From Macrococcus capreoli (GTDB taxonomy: Bacteria > Bacillota > Bacilli > Staphylococcales > Staphylococcaceae), in contig NZ_JAOTIS010000002.1 in NCBI RefSeq assembly GCF_025628935.1, forward strand, positions 1 through 64,000: 64,000 nucleotides of DNA, in the 5' to 3' direction. This document shows, one piece after another, positions 38,677 to 48,839 of the stretch (positions within the stretch are counted from its first letter, which is position 1; the number at the start of each line of letters is the position of its first letter). A model generated the notes under the pieces. It did no database searches. It had not been told where the DNA came from and saw only the letters and a program-made list of their open reading frames with translations. The position numbers and the translations under genes are program-made.

Positions 38677-40602
38677 TTACATCACTCTCTTAAATAATTT
38701 TTCTAATTCATACGTTGTAAATTGTATCGTTATCGGTCGACCATGTGGACATGTATAAGGTTCATTCGTATACGATAATGCATTGATTAATCGTTCCATA
38801 TCTTCCTTTTTTAAATAATGATTCGCTTTAATTGATTTTTTACAACTCATCATAATTGCAGTTTCTTCTCTAAATTTATTTAAATTAACTTGTTGGTGCT
38901 CAAATAAATAGTCAACTAAGTCTTCTACAGTTGATTTCGCGTCTTCAGGAAACCAAACGGGCACTTCATTCACGACATAATCACGACCACCAAAATGTTC
39001 AAGATTTACGCCAATTTCAGATAGTTTATGTTGTAACATTTCAAATTTCAACGCTTCATCCTGGGTTAACTGAATATTGATTGGAAAAAGCAACGTTTGT
39101 AATTCATGACTGACTTCCCCAATTTTATTTTTATAATATTCATATTTAATACGTTCCTGTGCGGCATGCTGGTCAATCATAAACATCCCTTCATCATTTT
39201 GGCAGACGATATATGTACCATGAACTTGTCCAACAACTTCTAAATAGGGTAGTTTCCGTGAACTATTCGTTTGAGTTGCTGTTAATCCTTCTTCTATTTG
39301 AATCGCTTCCTCATGTGCTGCACGTGAATCATTTATGATATTTTGATGAACATCGTGTTCCATTGCGACTTCCTGTACTGGCACTTTAGGAACAGGTGAC
39401 TCACAAATTTCTTCAATTTTTTCTTCATCGATAGCAGGTAGTACATGTATTGTAGACGCGGTATTCATTTGAGCATTACTTGCCTTCACATCAAACTGAC
39501 CATCTGGATTGTACGTTTCTTTTACAACCTCTTTTGATATGCGTTGATCATATTCGAATTTCTGTTGTTCAAATTGTTCCAGTACTTTTTTCTTTGTGCT
39601 CACCTTTGGTATTAAACTTTGACCGAGCAATCGCTCTTTTATTAACTGTTCGATAAGTGCCATTAACTGTGGCTCTTTCGATAAACGAACTTCTTGTTTC
39701 GTAGGATGAACATTGACATCAACCAGACTCGGATCCATTGAAATATGAATACTTACGATAGGATAACGCCCAATCGGTAATAATGTATGATAGCCATTGA
39801 TGATTGCTTTAGAAATCATAAAATTTTTAATATAACGGCCATTAATAAATATCGACATATAATGGCGATTGCTTCGCGTGTGTTCCGGTTTAGCAATATA
39901 GCCATTAACTTTATAGTCACCCGTTTCCCCTTGAATTTCTATGATATCTTTTGCAATCTTCATCCCATATATGACCGCCATCGCTTCATTTAATTTACCA
40001 TTACCCACTGACTGAATCAGCAGCTTATCGTCACTTAATAATGTAAATTGGATATTCGGGAAACTCATAATAAATCGGTTCATGATATCTGTAATTTTTC
40101 CGAGCTCTGTCTGTAAACTTTTTACGTATTTCAATCGTGCAGGTGTATTATAAAATAAATCTTCAACAATCATTTCTGTGCCCAATCGTGCTGCGTGTAA
40201 ATTTCGACTGACAATCTTGCTGTTCTCAACTTTAATCTGATGCCCCACTGCTCCGTCAAAACACGTATTCACTGTCACACGACTTACAGATGCAATGGAC
40301 GCTAATGCTTCACCACGAAATCCAAGTGTTCGAATATGGAATAAATCATGATCATCTGATATTTTACTCGTCGCATGTCTTAAAAACATTAACTCGAGAT
40401 CATCTTCTGCAATACCCGAACCATTATCTGTGATTTTAATTTTTTTTAATCCTGCTTCTTCAACGGCAACTGTAATTTTAGTAGCGCCAGCATCAATAGC
40501 ATTTTCCACAAGTTCTTTAACAACCGATTGCGGTCGCTCGATCACTTCTCCTGCAGCAATTTTATTACTTAATGCCGCATCCAGTGTTTTAATAATTCCC
40601 AT
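38677..40602 (-). CDS. mutL: DNA mismatch repair protein MutL
   Basis: The 641-residue protein has the GHKL ATPase N-terminus (NKIAAGEVIERP, ELVENAIDAGAT, GFRGEALASI) and a C-terminal domain with the metal-binding endonuclease motif DQHAAQERIKYE (about residue 480) and CPHGRPI near the end. It should therefore nick DNA like Bacillus MutL. It follows mutS by eight bases and precedes glpP. Confidence 0.98.
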   Translation of the reverse strand: MGIIKTLDAALSNKIAAGEVIERPQSVVKELVENAIDAGATKITVAVEEAGLKKIKITDNGSGIAEDDLELMFLRHATSKISDDHDLFHIRTLGFRGEALASIASVSRVTVNTCFDGAVGHQIKVENSKIVSRNLHAARLGTEMIVEDLFYNTPARLKYVKSLQTELGKITDIMNRFIMSFPNIQFTLLSDDKLLIQSVGNGKLNEAMAVIYGMKIAKDIIEIQGETGDYKVNGYIAKPEHTRSNRHYMSIFINGRYIKNFMISKAIINGYHTLLPIGRYPIVSIHISMDPSLVDVNVHPTKQEVRLSKEPQLMALIEQLIKERLLGQSLIPKVSTKKKVLEQFEQQKFEYDQRISKEVVKETYNPDGQFDVKASNAQMNTASTIHVLPAIDEEKIEEICESPVPKVPVQEVAMEHDVHQNIINDSRAAHEEAIQIEEGLTATQTNSSRKLPYLEVVGQVHGTYIVCQNDEGMFMIDQHAAQERIKYEYYKNKIGEVSHELQTLLFPINIQLTQDEALKFEMLQHKLSEIGVNLEHFGGRDYVVNEVPVWFPEDAKSTVEDLVDYLFEHQQVNLNKFREETAIMMSCKKSIKANHYLKKEDMERLINALSYTNEPYTCPHGRPITIQFTTYELEKLFKRVM

Positions 40603-40610
40603 GACTTCAC

Positions 40611-43205
40611 CTACTTAATTTGTGACTTCAATTGCTGTAATTTCAATAACGCTTCAATTGGCGTCATCGATTCTATCGTTAATTGTTTCAATTCTGAAAT
40701 GACCGCATTGTTTTCTGATTCACTGAATAAATCAAATGCTGGTTGAATAACAGCTTGACTTTCTTTTATTACTTGTTCATCTGGATTTACTTTTTTGTGT
40801 TGTGCTTTCAATTCATTTTCTTTTTTTCGATCATCTCTACCGACAAAGTTTAAATCTTTAATACTGTAGTTTTCGAATGATTCCAGTAAATGTCCTGCAC
40901 GACTAATGATTTCATCTGGTAAATCAGCTAGTTTTGCAACGTGAATACCGTAACTATTTTCGACTGCACCTGGCATAATCTTATGTAAGAAAATGAGCTC
41001 TCCGTTATACTCTTTCGCAGCAACATGTATATTGTTTAATCCATCAAGCGAATGATCTAAGCCGACTAGTTCATGGTAATGCGTTGAGAATAATGTTTTT
41101 GCACCGATGTGATTGTGTACGTATTCAATCATTGATTGTGCGAGCGATAAGCCATCATAAGTTGAAGTCCCTCGCCCAATTTCATCGAAGATAATCAAAC
41201 TATTTTCAGTTGCATTAACTAGTGCATTGCGAGCTTCAAGCATTTCAACCATAAATGTACTTTGACCACTGACTAAATCATCTGCAGCACCAATGCGCGT
41301 AAAGATTTGATCGAATATCGGTAATTCTGCAGAACTTGCCGGAACATACGAACCCATTTGTGCCATTATGCTGATCAATGCGACTTGTCGCATATACGTT
41401 GATTTACCACTCATATTGGGACCTGTTATTAAATAAATAAAGCCATTATCATCTAATAAACAATCATTTGGAACGTATTGATCACGTTCCATCACTTGTT
41501 CAACAACTGGATGTCTGGCATCTTTTATTTGCAGTACACGTCGATCCGATATTTTCGGTTCTGTGTAGTTATTATTTGTTGCCACTTCACTAAAGTTTTG
41601 CAAACAATCAAGTTCTGCAATGCGTTTCGCCTGGCGTTTCAAATTCGGGATATAAGCTTTGACTTGTTCACGCAACTGAATAAAAGCTTCGTATTCAAAA
41701 TCAATTGCTTTTTCTTCAGCACCTAATATGAGTGCTTCCTTTTGTTTCAATTCTTCTGTAATGAAACGTTCAGCATTGCTCAGTGTTTGCTTACGGTCAT
41801 ATCCAAATTCAGCAATATCAAGATTTACTAAATTCGCCTTAGAAATTTCAATATAATAACCAAATACTTTATTATAGCTAATTTTTAGTGATTTAATACC
41901 CGTACGCTCTCGTTCTTTCGTTTGTAATGCTGCAAGCCATGCTTTTCCATTCTTTTGTGCGTTGCGATACTCATCTAGTGTTATATTATAGCCATCTTTA
42001 AAGATACCACCTTCTTTAATTGTTGTCGGGGGTTCTTCAACGATACTTTCCTCTAACATTTGATACAGTGGCGCTAAACTTTGAATGCCTTCTAGTCCAC
42101 TAACGATATGACTAAAAGGATTTAGTAATTCATTAATGCGCGGTAATTGCTCTAAAGAATACTTTAATTGAATTAAATCCTTTGCATTCACGTTTCCAAA
42201 TTGTACACGACCTGCTAATCGTTCTATATCATACACGTGTGTTAAGGCTTCTCGTAACTGATGTCGTAATAAAAATTCATCATTAAATAATCGAACAACG
42301 GTTAAACGATCTTCAATTTGTTCTTTATTCACTAACGGACGTTCAATCCATTCTTTCAGTCGACGATTACCCATCGGCGTTTTACATTGATTATAAATTG
42401 ATAACAACGTTCCTTTTTTCGTTTTGAGACGAATACTTTCAGTGAGTTCTAAATTACGCTTTGCATACATATCCAGGCGCATATGTCCGAGTGCTGCATA
42501 TTCTATTGGTTGATCAATATGATCTAATGCACGCATTTGCGTATCACGGATATAACTTAATAGTAAGTTCACGGCTGGCTGAAGTTGTGCGCTTAAGTTA
42601 GAAGTGATATCAAACGTCACATCTGATTGATATAATGAAACAACATTTGTCATCAGGCGCATATGCTGATCAATATTTGATGGTAATGCAGCATTAATAA
42701 TAATTTCTTTCGGTGCAATGCTACTCATTTCATTTAACATTGTCGTTTCGTCACATTGTGTGACTTTTAATTCTCCAGTAGAAACATCACTGTATGCAAT
42801 GATATAATCCTCGCCTGCATCAAATAAACATGCTAAATAGTTGCTCTCGTTTTCACTGATCATATCATCCATCACAGTTCCTGGCGTAATAATCTGAACA
42901 ACTTCTCGCTTGACCATACCCTTTGTCATTTTAGGATCTTCCATCTGTTCAGCGATTGCAATTTTATAACCTTTTTCAATTAAACGTTCGATGTAGCCTT
43001 TTGCAGAATGATGAGGCACGCCACACATCGGTATGGCATTCTTTTTATCGCGACGCGTTAAAGTGATTTCTAATTCTTTCGCTGCAAGTATCGCATCATC
43101 ATAGAACATCTCATAGAAATCACCTAAACGAAAGAATAGAATTGCATCTTTATACTGCTCTTTCATTTGTAAATATTGCGTCATCATTGGTGTTGGTTTA
43201 GACAT
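40611..43205 (-). CDS. mutS: DNA mismatch repair protein MutS
   Basis: The 864-residue mismatch-recognition ATPase has the Phe-X-Glu mismatch motif in [13 protein letters not shown] (about residue 35), the Walker A loop [10 protein letters not shown] (about 605), [15 protein letters not shown] and STHYHEL. The C-terminus carries a tail typical of beta-clamp and tetramer regions. It starts two bases after the ThiW-like gene. Confidence 0.99.
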   Translation of the reverse strand: MSKPTPMMTQYLQMKEQYKDAILFFRLGDFYEMFYDDAILAAKELEITLTRRDKKNAIPMCGVPHHSAKGYIERLIEKGYKIAIAEQMEDPKMTKGMVKREVVQIITPGTVMDDMISENESNYLACLFDAGEDYIIAYSDVSTGELKVTQCDETTMLNEMSSIAPKEIIINAALPSNIDQHMRLMTNVVSLYQSDVTFDITSNLSAQLQPAVNLLLSYIRDTQMRALDHIDQPIEYAALGHMRLDMYAKRNLELTESIRLKTKKGTLLSIYNQCKTPMGNRRLKEWIERPLVNKEQIEDRLTVVRLFNDEFLLRHQLREALTHVYDIERLAGRVQFGNVNAKDLIQLKYSLEQLPRINELLNPFSHIVSGLEGIQSLAPLYQMLEESIVEEPPTTIKEGGIFKDGYNITLDEYRNAQKNGKAWLAALQTKERERTGIKSLKISYNKVFGYYIEISKANLVNLDIAEFGYDRKQTLSNAERFITEELKQKEALILGAEEKAIDFEYEAFIQLREQVKAYIPNLKRQAKRIAELDCLQNFSEVATNNNYTEPKISDRRVLQIKDARHPVVEQVMERDQYVPNDCLLDDNGFIYLITGPNMSGKSTYMRQVALISIMAQMGSYVPASSAELPIFDQIFTRIGAADDLVSGQSTFMVEMLEARNALVNATENSLIIFDEIGRGTSTYDGLSLAQSMIEYVHNHIGAKTLFSTHYHELVGLDHSLDGLNNIHVAAKEYNGELIFLHKIMPGAVENSYGIHVAKLADLPDEIISRAGHLLESFENYSIKDLNFVGRDDRKKENELKAQHKKVNPDEQVIKESQAVIQPAFDLFSESENNAVISELKQLTIESMTPIEALLKLQQLKSQIK

Positions 43206-43207
43206 CT

Positions 43208-43705
43208 TTATCCATTCCTTTTGTTTAATAAATTTCTTTTATTTAATAATAATAAGAGTATGTATGCAATGATACTCCCAAATAGACTGCTTAATAAAAA
43301 AGCGTAAAATATGGGCATAAACCCCTTCAAATCTAAATGCATTATCCACATGAAAGGTATCGTACAAATGCTACCAATAAAACCCGTACCGATCCATTCA
43401 CCGATTGAAGCCAACTCAATTCTTTTGAACTTGCGGTACATTAATGCTGCAAATAATACACCGATCATACTACCAGGGAATGCAAACAGCGATCCTGTGC
43501 CAAATATATTTCTGAGGATTGAACTAATCAAAGCTTGTGCCAAGCCGAACCACGGTCCAACAAACACTGCACATAATACATTAATAAAATGTTGCATTGG
43601 AAATGCTTTAATCGGTCCTACTGGAATATAGATCATCTGACTTAAAACAACATTTATCGCAATAAAAATGCTCGTTAACGTTAGCTTTCTCGTTTCGTTT
43701 TTCAT
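43208..43705 (-). CDS. thiW: ECF transporter S component, ThiW type
   Basis: The 165-residue membrane protein has five to six helices and the ThiW hallmarks: [23 protein letters not shown] with the downstream [20 protein letters not shown]. ThiW is the substrate-binding subunit of an energy-coupling-factor importer, predicted to take up a thiazole precursor of thiamine; the shared energising module must be elsewhere. No TPP riboswitch precedes it. It sits two bases ahead of mutS, an insertion into the usual ricA-mutS junction. Confidence 0.82.
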   Translation of the reverse strand: MKNETRKLTLTSIFIAINVVLSQMIYIPVGPIKAFPMQHFINVLCAVFVGPWFGLAQALISSILRNIFGTGSLFAFPGSMIGVLFAALMYRKFKRIELASIGEWIGTGFIGSICTIPFMWIMHLDLKGFMPIFYAFLLSSLFGSIIAYILLLLLNKRNLLNKRNG

Positions 43706-43727
43706 ATATCCTCCTCGATTAATAAAA

Positions 43728-43758
43728 TAATGCCGATTCTAATGAACCGACATTATTT
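43728..43758 (-). terminator. Terminator after ricA
   Basis: AATAATGCCG and CGACATTATT-type arms pair with one mismatch, followed on the minus strand by TTTTATTAAT. It lies in the 66-base gap before thiW. Confidence 0.7.
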
Positions 43759-43771
43759 GAGTTGTATATAA

Positions 43772-44197
43772 TTAGTTACCACATCCAGGTGCTGCATGTT
43801 CAACAGCTGCGCCCGTTTCGCCAGTTAATAAGTCGCCACCCGTTGAAACGATAATTTCATCTGTAACAGTTTGACTAATTGCATGTGAAACCATTTGAAG
43901 TAACGCATTCACTTCACCTTGTGCTTCTTTAAATTGATCGACGATTGGCATTTCATCAAGTTCTGCTTCTACTTTAGCAATTTTTTCTTCAACCATACCT
44001 AAAGCTTTTTCTTTACCGTAATTCTCGAAATTGACAGCTTGTTTTTGTAATGATTTTAATGATGCCATTTTTTCGCGTACGTTTTGGTTTTCATGAATTT
44101 GTGCTTCTGCACGCTTAAAGAAATCAACGGCTTCTGTTTCAGCCATCATTTTTCCTAATTCTTTCGCTTTTAAAAGTATTTCATCATTTGTATACAT
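43772..44197 (-). CDS. ricA: RicA/YmcA family regulator
   Basis: The 141-residue helical protein matches the YmcA (RicA) family: NDEILLKAKELGKMMAET, FFKRAEAQIHENQNV and an ending in PGCGN. In Bacillus RicA joins RicF and RicT in a complex that carries iron-sulfur clusters and stimulates RNase Y processing. The near-terminal cysteine fits that role. The RNase Y gene is also in this window. Its ATG overlaps the miaB stop codon by one base. Confidence 0.93.
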   Translation of the reverse strand: MYTNDEILLKAKELGKMMAETEAVDFFKRAEAQIHENQNVREKMASLKSLQKQAVNFENYGKEKALGMVEEKIAKVEAELDEMPIVDQFKEAQGEVNALLQMVSHAISQTVTDEIIVSTGGDLLTGETGAAVEHAAPGCGN

Positions 44198-45729
44198 TAA
44201 TTTTCCACCCCAACTGGTTCTAATATTTCAAGCAATTCCCCATTTAATGAGTAACGCATTGTTTCAGTAATTTTAACTTTTACAAGTTTTCCAATTGCTG
44301 CTTCAGGTCCTGCAAAGTTAACAAGTTTACTCTTATCGGTATATCCCGCTAAAATATTTTCGTTTTTCTTTGAAGGTCCTTCACATAATACGATGACTTC
44401 CTGATCCTGATATTTTTTCAGTGCACATTCTGTATGATGTTCAACAACTTTATTTAAACGACGTAAACGATTCTTTTTATCTTCAGTTGATACATTATCT
44501 TTCATCTTCGCTGCAGGTGTGCCTTCACGTGGCGAATATAAATACGTATAAGCGTGTTCAAATCCAACGCGTTCATATAAATCAATTGTATCTAAGAATT
44601 GTTCTTCTGTCTCGTTTGGATAACCGACAATAATATCAGTTGTTAATGCAACGTCAGGAATAGCTTCTTTAATCTTATCGACTAGTTCTAAATAACTTTC
44701 GCGTGTATATTTACGTCCCATAATCTTTAACACATCATTATTACCACTTTGTACTGGTAAGTGAATATGCGGTACGATATTTCCACCTTGCGCTAATACT
44801 TCGATTAAACGATCATCAAAGTCCCAAGGGTGACTTGTCATAAATCTTACACGCGGGATATCGATTTTCTGAATATCTGCCAATAAATCGCCTAATCCAT
44901 AGTTTAAACCTTCAATATCTTTACCGTATGCATTAACGTTTTGACCTAATAAACAAATCTCTTTGTATCCACGTCGCGCTAAATCACGTACTTCAGCAAT
45001 AATCTCCTCAGGTTTACGACTACGTTCTTTACCGCGCGTAAATGGCACGATACAATACGTACAGAATTTATCACATCCATACATAATATTAACCCATGCT
45101 TTCGTTTCACCCATACGAACCTTTGGAAGGTTCTCGATGACGTCACCTTCTTTAGACCATACTTCAACAACCATCGCTTTAGACATATATGCTTCATCTA
45201 AAATGGCTGGTAAGCGGTGAATATTGTGCGTACCAAAGATCATATCAACATTTTGATACGACTTCATAATCTTGTTTACTACTGATTCTTCTTGAGACAT
45301 ACAACCACAAACACCGATTAACACATCCGGTTTTGCTAACTTAATATGTTTTAAGTTCCCAATTTCACCGAATACTTTGTTTTCTGCATTTTCACGAATC
45401 GCACACGTATTCAGTAATATAACATCCGCTTCATTGACATCATTTGTTGCTTCATATTCTAATGCTTCAAAGATACCCGCCATTACTTCAGTGTCATGTT
45501 CGTTCATTTGACAACCGTACGTACGAATAAAGAATTTGCGACCGCGACCTAAACCTTTATACTTTTCATCGATTGAGAAAGCATGATGTTCTACTGATTC
45601 TTTACCACGTTTTTTCGCATCTTTTAAACTTGGTGGCTGATACACTTTTTCGAAATACTTACTGTAATCTTTCTCAGGTGCATTTTTACCGCGCACTTGA
45701 GAAGCATCTATTCTACTTTCTTCATTCAT
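44197..45729 (-). CDS. miaB: tRNA-2-methylthio-N6-isopentenyladenosine37 methylthiotransferase
   Basis: The 510-residue radical-SAM enzyme modifies i6A37 made by MiaA. It has an N-terminal methylthiotransferase domain with cysteines in [24 protein letters not shown] and GVCGCMSQ. The radical-SAM triad CxxxCxxC lies in [17 protein letters not shown] (about residue 218), and a TRAM domain follows at the end. It is coupled to ricA by overlapping start and stop codons. Confidence 0.98.
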   Translation of the reverse strand: MNEESRIDASQVRGKNAPEKDYSKYFEKVYQPPSLKDAKKRGKESVEHHAFSIDEKYKGLGRGRKFFIRTYGCQMNEHDTEVMAGIFEALEYEATNDVNEADVILLNTCAIRENAENKVFGEIGNLKHIKLAKPDVLIGVCGCMSQEESVVNKIMKSYQNVDMIFGTHNIHRLPAILDEAYMSKAMVVEVWSKEGDVIENLPKVRMGETKAWVNIMYGCDKFCTYCIVPFTRGKERSRKPEEIIAEVRDLARRGYKEICLLGQNVNAYGKDIEGLNYGLGDLLADIQKIDIPRVRFMTSHPWDFDDRLIEVLAQGGNIVPHIHLPVQSGNNDVLKIMGRKYTRESYLELVDKIKEAIPDVALTTDIIVGYPNETEEQFLDTIDLYERVGFEHAYTYLYSPREGTPAAKMKDNVSTEDKKNRLRRLNKVVEHHTECALKKYQDQEVIVLCEGPSKKNENILAGYTDKSKLVNFAGPEAAIGKLVKVKITETMRYSLNGELLEILEPVGVEN

Positions 45730-45834
45730 TTCATACTAACCCCATTTTCAACTTAATCATTCCTATAGTATAACTTTTTAAAGATGCTTTTTCAAAGTAT
45801 TTTTACTTGGAGGATAAAATTTAAACAATTAAAA

Positions 45835-45861
45835 AACACCTCATAATAATATGAGATGCTT
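45835..45861 (-). terminator. Terminator after the ABC permease gene
   Basis: CACCTCATA (45837-45845) and TATGAGATG (45850-45858) pair with one mismatch, followed on the minus strand by TTTTTTAATTG. The stem adjoins the stop codon. Confidence 0.75.
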
Positions 45862-46549
45862 ATACTTTACGATGAACTTTAAATGATAATAAACACAGTC
45901 CTAATCCGAATGCATTCACCACATACGGGAACTGATATAAGTATAAACGCCAAAAATCACGTTTACTTAAATTTAAGTTTAAATTGATATCATTCATGAT
46001 TAGTAAATAGTGAAAACCAAATGCAAGAATAAATAGAACACTCGCGATGCTCACCAAAAGTAAATAAGTAAGATTGTTTTTTATACCTATCATTAACATA
46101 AAACCATTCATCGTTAAGCTGATGCCAAACATTAATATGATTGCTTGAATATTGATTAATTCATTATGAATAGCATAGAAAACAAATGCGAAAATTAATA
46201 GTATTGCATGAGATAGCAATACGAGTATTATATTTTCCATTCTTATATCTTTTTTATTAACAGGTAAAGTTTCATACCATTGAATTATTTTATGTTTTCT
46301 TAAAGTGTCATATTTCTGAGCGTGTATAAAGAATACACAAATCATTGTTAAGATGAAAAAAGTATCGGTAAAACTAAATGTAATCTCTTTTTTGTCAACT
46401 TGCATATCATTGTCATAACCTACAAAAACTTGAGTTGCACTGTCATAACCAACGAACACTTTGAATAATATAGCAGCAATAAATAAAGTTAATATAATAT
46501 ATGGAAAGAATCTTAATAATTTAATATCTAACATTAATAAACGCTTCAT
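45860..46549 (-). CDS. ABC-2-type membrane protein, exporter locus
   Basis: The 229-residue protein has about six membrane helices (near residues 12-30, 60-80, 108-130, 135-155, 160-185 and 205-225). Near the first loop the segment VFVGYDSATQ is followed directly by VFVGYDNDMQ, a tandem duplication of about 30 bases. Together with the upstream ATPase and the GntR gene it resembles Ytr/Pmt-type export operons. The ribosome site GGAGTG lies in the end of the frameshifted preceding gene. Cargo unknown. Confidence 0.75.
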   Translation of the reverse strand: MKRLLMLDIKLLRFFPYIILTLFIAAILFKVFVGYDSATQVFVGYDNDMQVDKKEITFSFTDTFFILTMICVFFIHAQKYDTLRKHKIIQWYETLPVNKKDIRMENIILVLLSHAILLIFAFVFYAIHNELINIQAIILMFGISLTMNGFMLMIGIKNNLTYLLLVSIASVLFILAFGFHYLLIMNDINLNLNLSKRDFWRLYLYQFPYVVNAFGLGLCLLSFKVHRKV

Positions 46550-46551
46550 TT

Positions 46552-46832
46552 TTAATCACTCCATAAAAGATGTTTTGAGTGTGCATTTTTTTCTAAATAT
46601 TGCTTTGTCCAACAAGTAAAAATAAATATTACCACAACTATTGGCAGCCAAGTGAAATAAAATGCATGTGGATTTAGCATACCCCTATCAAATAAGTTCT
46701 GCATCGGCATTTAGCCAAATAAAAAGCATATAGATGACATAATATTAGTGTAAGTGTGGCAACTGAAAATAATATTACATAATTAATTTGTGATTTTAGT
46801 AGGCTACATATTAATTTTAATTCTCTTATCAC
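46552..46832 (-). pseudogene. Frameshifted small membrane component of the ABC locus
   Basis: A GTG at 46832, preceded by GGGTGG, opens a frame with a membrane helix (QINYVILFSVATLTLILCHL) that soon runs into a stop. A second frame then supplies FDRGMLNPHAFYFTWLPIVV, another helix and a charged end (YLEKNAHSKHLLWSD) that stops just before the permease gene. The 281-base span is not a multiple of three, so one small insertion or deletion explains both. The intact protein would have had about 93 residues with two helices. It may be a degraded Pmt/Ytr-type subunit. Confidence 0.65.
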
Positions 46833-46927
46833 TGAACCACCCGCTTCTTATAATTCTTATCAACCATCCTATATTAAACAATTATGAGATGGTTAGTAAA
46901 TTACTAGTTTAATAATAAACACTCAAA

Positions 46928-47833
46928 TTACTTTTGAACTGTAGAAACAACTTTAGCTGATTGATCATGGTGCATACGCTCCCTTTTCTTGAAATACATG
47001 AGCTCATCAATGTTTGCCTTACGAATCGACACTTCCTTACCAAATAACTCATCCAACGTCTGCGCCTCTTTCGTCAACGCAGTAAAACTGTCATCAAAGT
47101 ATTCAATACCAATTAATAGTGTATTAATTTCATCATCTAATACTTTTACCGGCCCTCTAACAATTTGATATTCATCTAAGATAATATCTTTTTCATCCAT
47201 CATAATCAGCTTTCCTTGCTCAATGTAGCAAATGTAATCTGCAATAGATTCTAAATCTGATGTTATATGCGTTGAGAATAGTATCGTCATCTCTTCATCT
47301 AACATTAAATCCTGAAAAATTTTCAGCAATTCTACTCTAAATGTTGGGTCTAAGTTAGAAGTCGGTTCATCAAGTACTAACAATTTTGCATGGTGACTGA
47401 GTGCTGTTGCTAAATTCAGTTTTACTTTCATCCCTTGAGATAACTGTTTAATCTTTTTATTTGTTGGCACTTCAAATCGCTCAAGATAGCTATAATATGC
47501 TTTACTATCCCAATTATCGAAATACATCTTCATAATCGTTTCTAACTTCTTTGCATTCATCCAATCCGGAAAGTGATTCTCACTAAACACGATACCGATT
47601 TCAGAAAGTATGCCTGCTCTATCTTCTAAATACGATTGATCAAATACTTTAATTTCTCCCTGGTCTGGTGACGTCAAGTTTAGTAACTGATAAATTAAAG
47701 TTGTTTTACCCGCACCGTTCTCACCAATTAATCCAGTAATATAACCTTTTGGTATCTCAAGATTCGGAATATCTAGTACAAATTTATTCTGTTTGAACAT
47801 TAAGTTTCTTACTTCAATCACATTTGGTTGCAT
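46928..47833 (-). CDS. ABC transporter ATP-binding protein (YtrB/PmtA-like)
   Basis: The 301-residue ATPase has Walker A GENGAGKTT (about residue 40), the signature LSQGMKVKL, Walker B LLVLDEPTSNLDP and the switch histidine in FSTHI. An extra C-terminal region of about 90 residues follows, as in YtrB-type exporters. It starts at the ATG after GGGAGG; that site lies in the end of the GntR gene, two bases away. The set GntR-ATPase-membrane protein suggests export of a toxic compound or peptide. Confidence 0.9.
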   Translation of the reverse strand: MQPNVIEVRNLMFKQNKFVLDIPNLEIPKGYITGLIGENGAGKTTLIYQLLNLTSPDQGEIKVFDQSYLEDRAGILSEIGIVFSENHFPDWMNAKKLETIMKMYFDNWDSKAYYSYLERFEVPTNKKIKQLSQGMKVKLNLATALSHHAKLLVLDEPTSNLDPTFRVELLKIFQDLMLDEEMTILFSTHITSDLESIADYICYIEQGKLIMMDEKDIILDEYQIVRGPVKVLDDEINTLLIGIEYFDDSFTALTKEAQTLDELFGKEVSIRKANIDELMYFKKRERMHHDQSAKVVSTVQK

Positions 47834-47835
47834 CG

Positions 47836-48207
47836 TTATTCCTCCCATAAATCGTTTATTAGTTCATTGAAATCTTTTTTGTCAAAATTTAAGCGTTTGG
47901 CAAGTTGGATTGAAGACATTATTAAAGATTCTAATTCCTTATTCGATTGTTCTTCTATCATTGCAATATTCCCTTGTGAAACAAATGTCCCTTTTCCAGG
48001 AATCGTATATAGGTAGCCTAAATCCTCTAAATCTTTATACGCCCGCTTCGTTGTAATCACACTGATGCCTAACATTTTTGCAAGTGCTCGCATAGACATA
48101 AGTGATTCACCTTCTTTTAATTCCTTTGCCATAATCAATCGAATGATTTCTGATTTCAATTGCTCGTAAATCGGTTGATCACTCTTTGGGTCAAAATGAA
48201 TGTTCAA
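47836..48207 (-). CDS. GntR-family repressor, YtrA/PmtR type
   Basis: The 123-residue protein has a GntR winged helix at the N-terminus (PIYEQLKSEIIRLIM, LAKMLGISVITTKRAYKDLE, IPGKGTFVS) and only a short helical tail (about residues 75-123), the hallmark of the YtrA subfamily. The start is TTG 48207, five bases after AAGGTG. Upstream lies a perfect palindrome over its own promoter. Related repressors control ABC exporters and are released by their cargo. Confidence 0.9.
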   Translation of the reverse strand: MNIHFDPKSDQPIYEQLKSEIIRLIMAKELKEGESLMSMRALAKMLGISVITTKRAYKDLEDLGYLYTIPGKGTFVSQGNIAMIEEQSNKELESLIMSSIQLAKRLNFDKKDFNELINDLWEE

Positions 48208-48228
48208 TTCATCACCTTCTTTGTTGTT

Positions 48229-48272
48229 ATACTGTATATATACAATATATACAGTATGTACAAATTTGTAAA
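48229..48272 (-). promoter_or_regulatory. Promoter and palindromic operator of the GntR-ABC operon
   Basis: On the minus strand TTTACA (48267-48272), 17 bases and TATATT (48244-48249) form the promoter. ATACTGTATATA (48229-48240) and TATATACAGTAT (48246-48257) are perfect inverted arms with a five-base centre that covers the -10 and the transcription start. Confidence 0.85.
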
Positions 48273-48326
48273 GCATTTATCTTTTCAAATATTTACTATA
48301 TAATCGAAATACGAGGAGATGAAGAT

Positions 48327-48656
48327 ATGAAACAAGAAGATAAAATTATTGAACTTGCACCAGTAGATGCGAAAATTTACGAAATGGTTGAAAGAATCCC
48401 GAGAAAATGGTCAAATTTTGTATTGGAATATATTGCAAACCAAACCATTGGTAATCCAAGATTTATTAGCAACTTTTTTAATCCTAAAAGGTTCTATATC
48501 GTTCTTTCAAATTCATCTGCAACTTTGTATGATATTAACGAAAAACTAGTAGTTCACTCAACTGATGTGACACACTTAGTAGATAGTTCTATGTCGGAAA
48601 TAAAGTTTGAGTTAGATGGAAGTTTGTTTGAATTTCATAAAATTGTACGCAAATAA
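48327..48656 (+). CDS. Hypothetical protein, 109 residues
   Basis: The ATG follows GAGGAGATGAAG. The product, starting MKQEDKIIELAPVDAKIYEM and ending FEFHKIVRK, is soluble and mixed alpha/beta, with no signal or membrane segment. It is divergent from the GntR gene, so the shared operator region might also influence it. I do not recognise the family. Confidence 0.65.
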   Translation: MKQEDKIIELAPVDAKIYEMVERIPRKWSNFVLEYIANQTIGNPRFISNFFNPKRFYIVLSNSSATLYDINEKLVVHSTDVTHLVDSSMSEIKFELDGSLFEFHKIVRK

Positions 48657-48839
48657 TACACTGACAAATCAATTGTCGTTTGAATATAACATGCACGATT
48701 TACTCTTGAACTGGTTGTACTCAAAACATTAACTGCAATACTAATCACATTATTTTCATCATTTTAGTTCTTCTCTTTTGAATATTCATTTCAGTAGCGT
48801 ATAATAATAAGGAAATTATCAGAATTGGAGAAACAAGTT

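Noticed and set aside
43706-43771. A TPP riboswitch before thiW
   Set aside because: The interval is too short and lacks the CTGAGA and ACCTGAT blocks; it holds only the ricA terminator.
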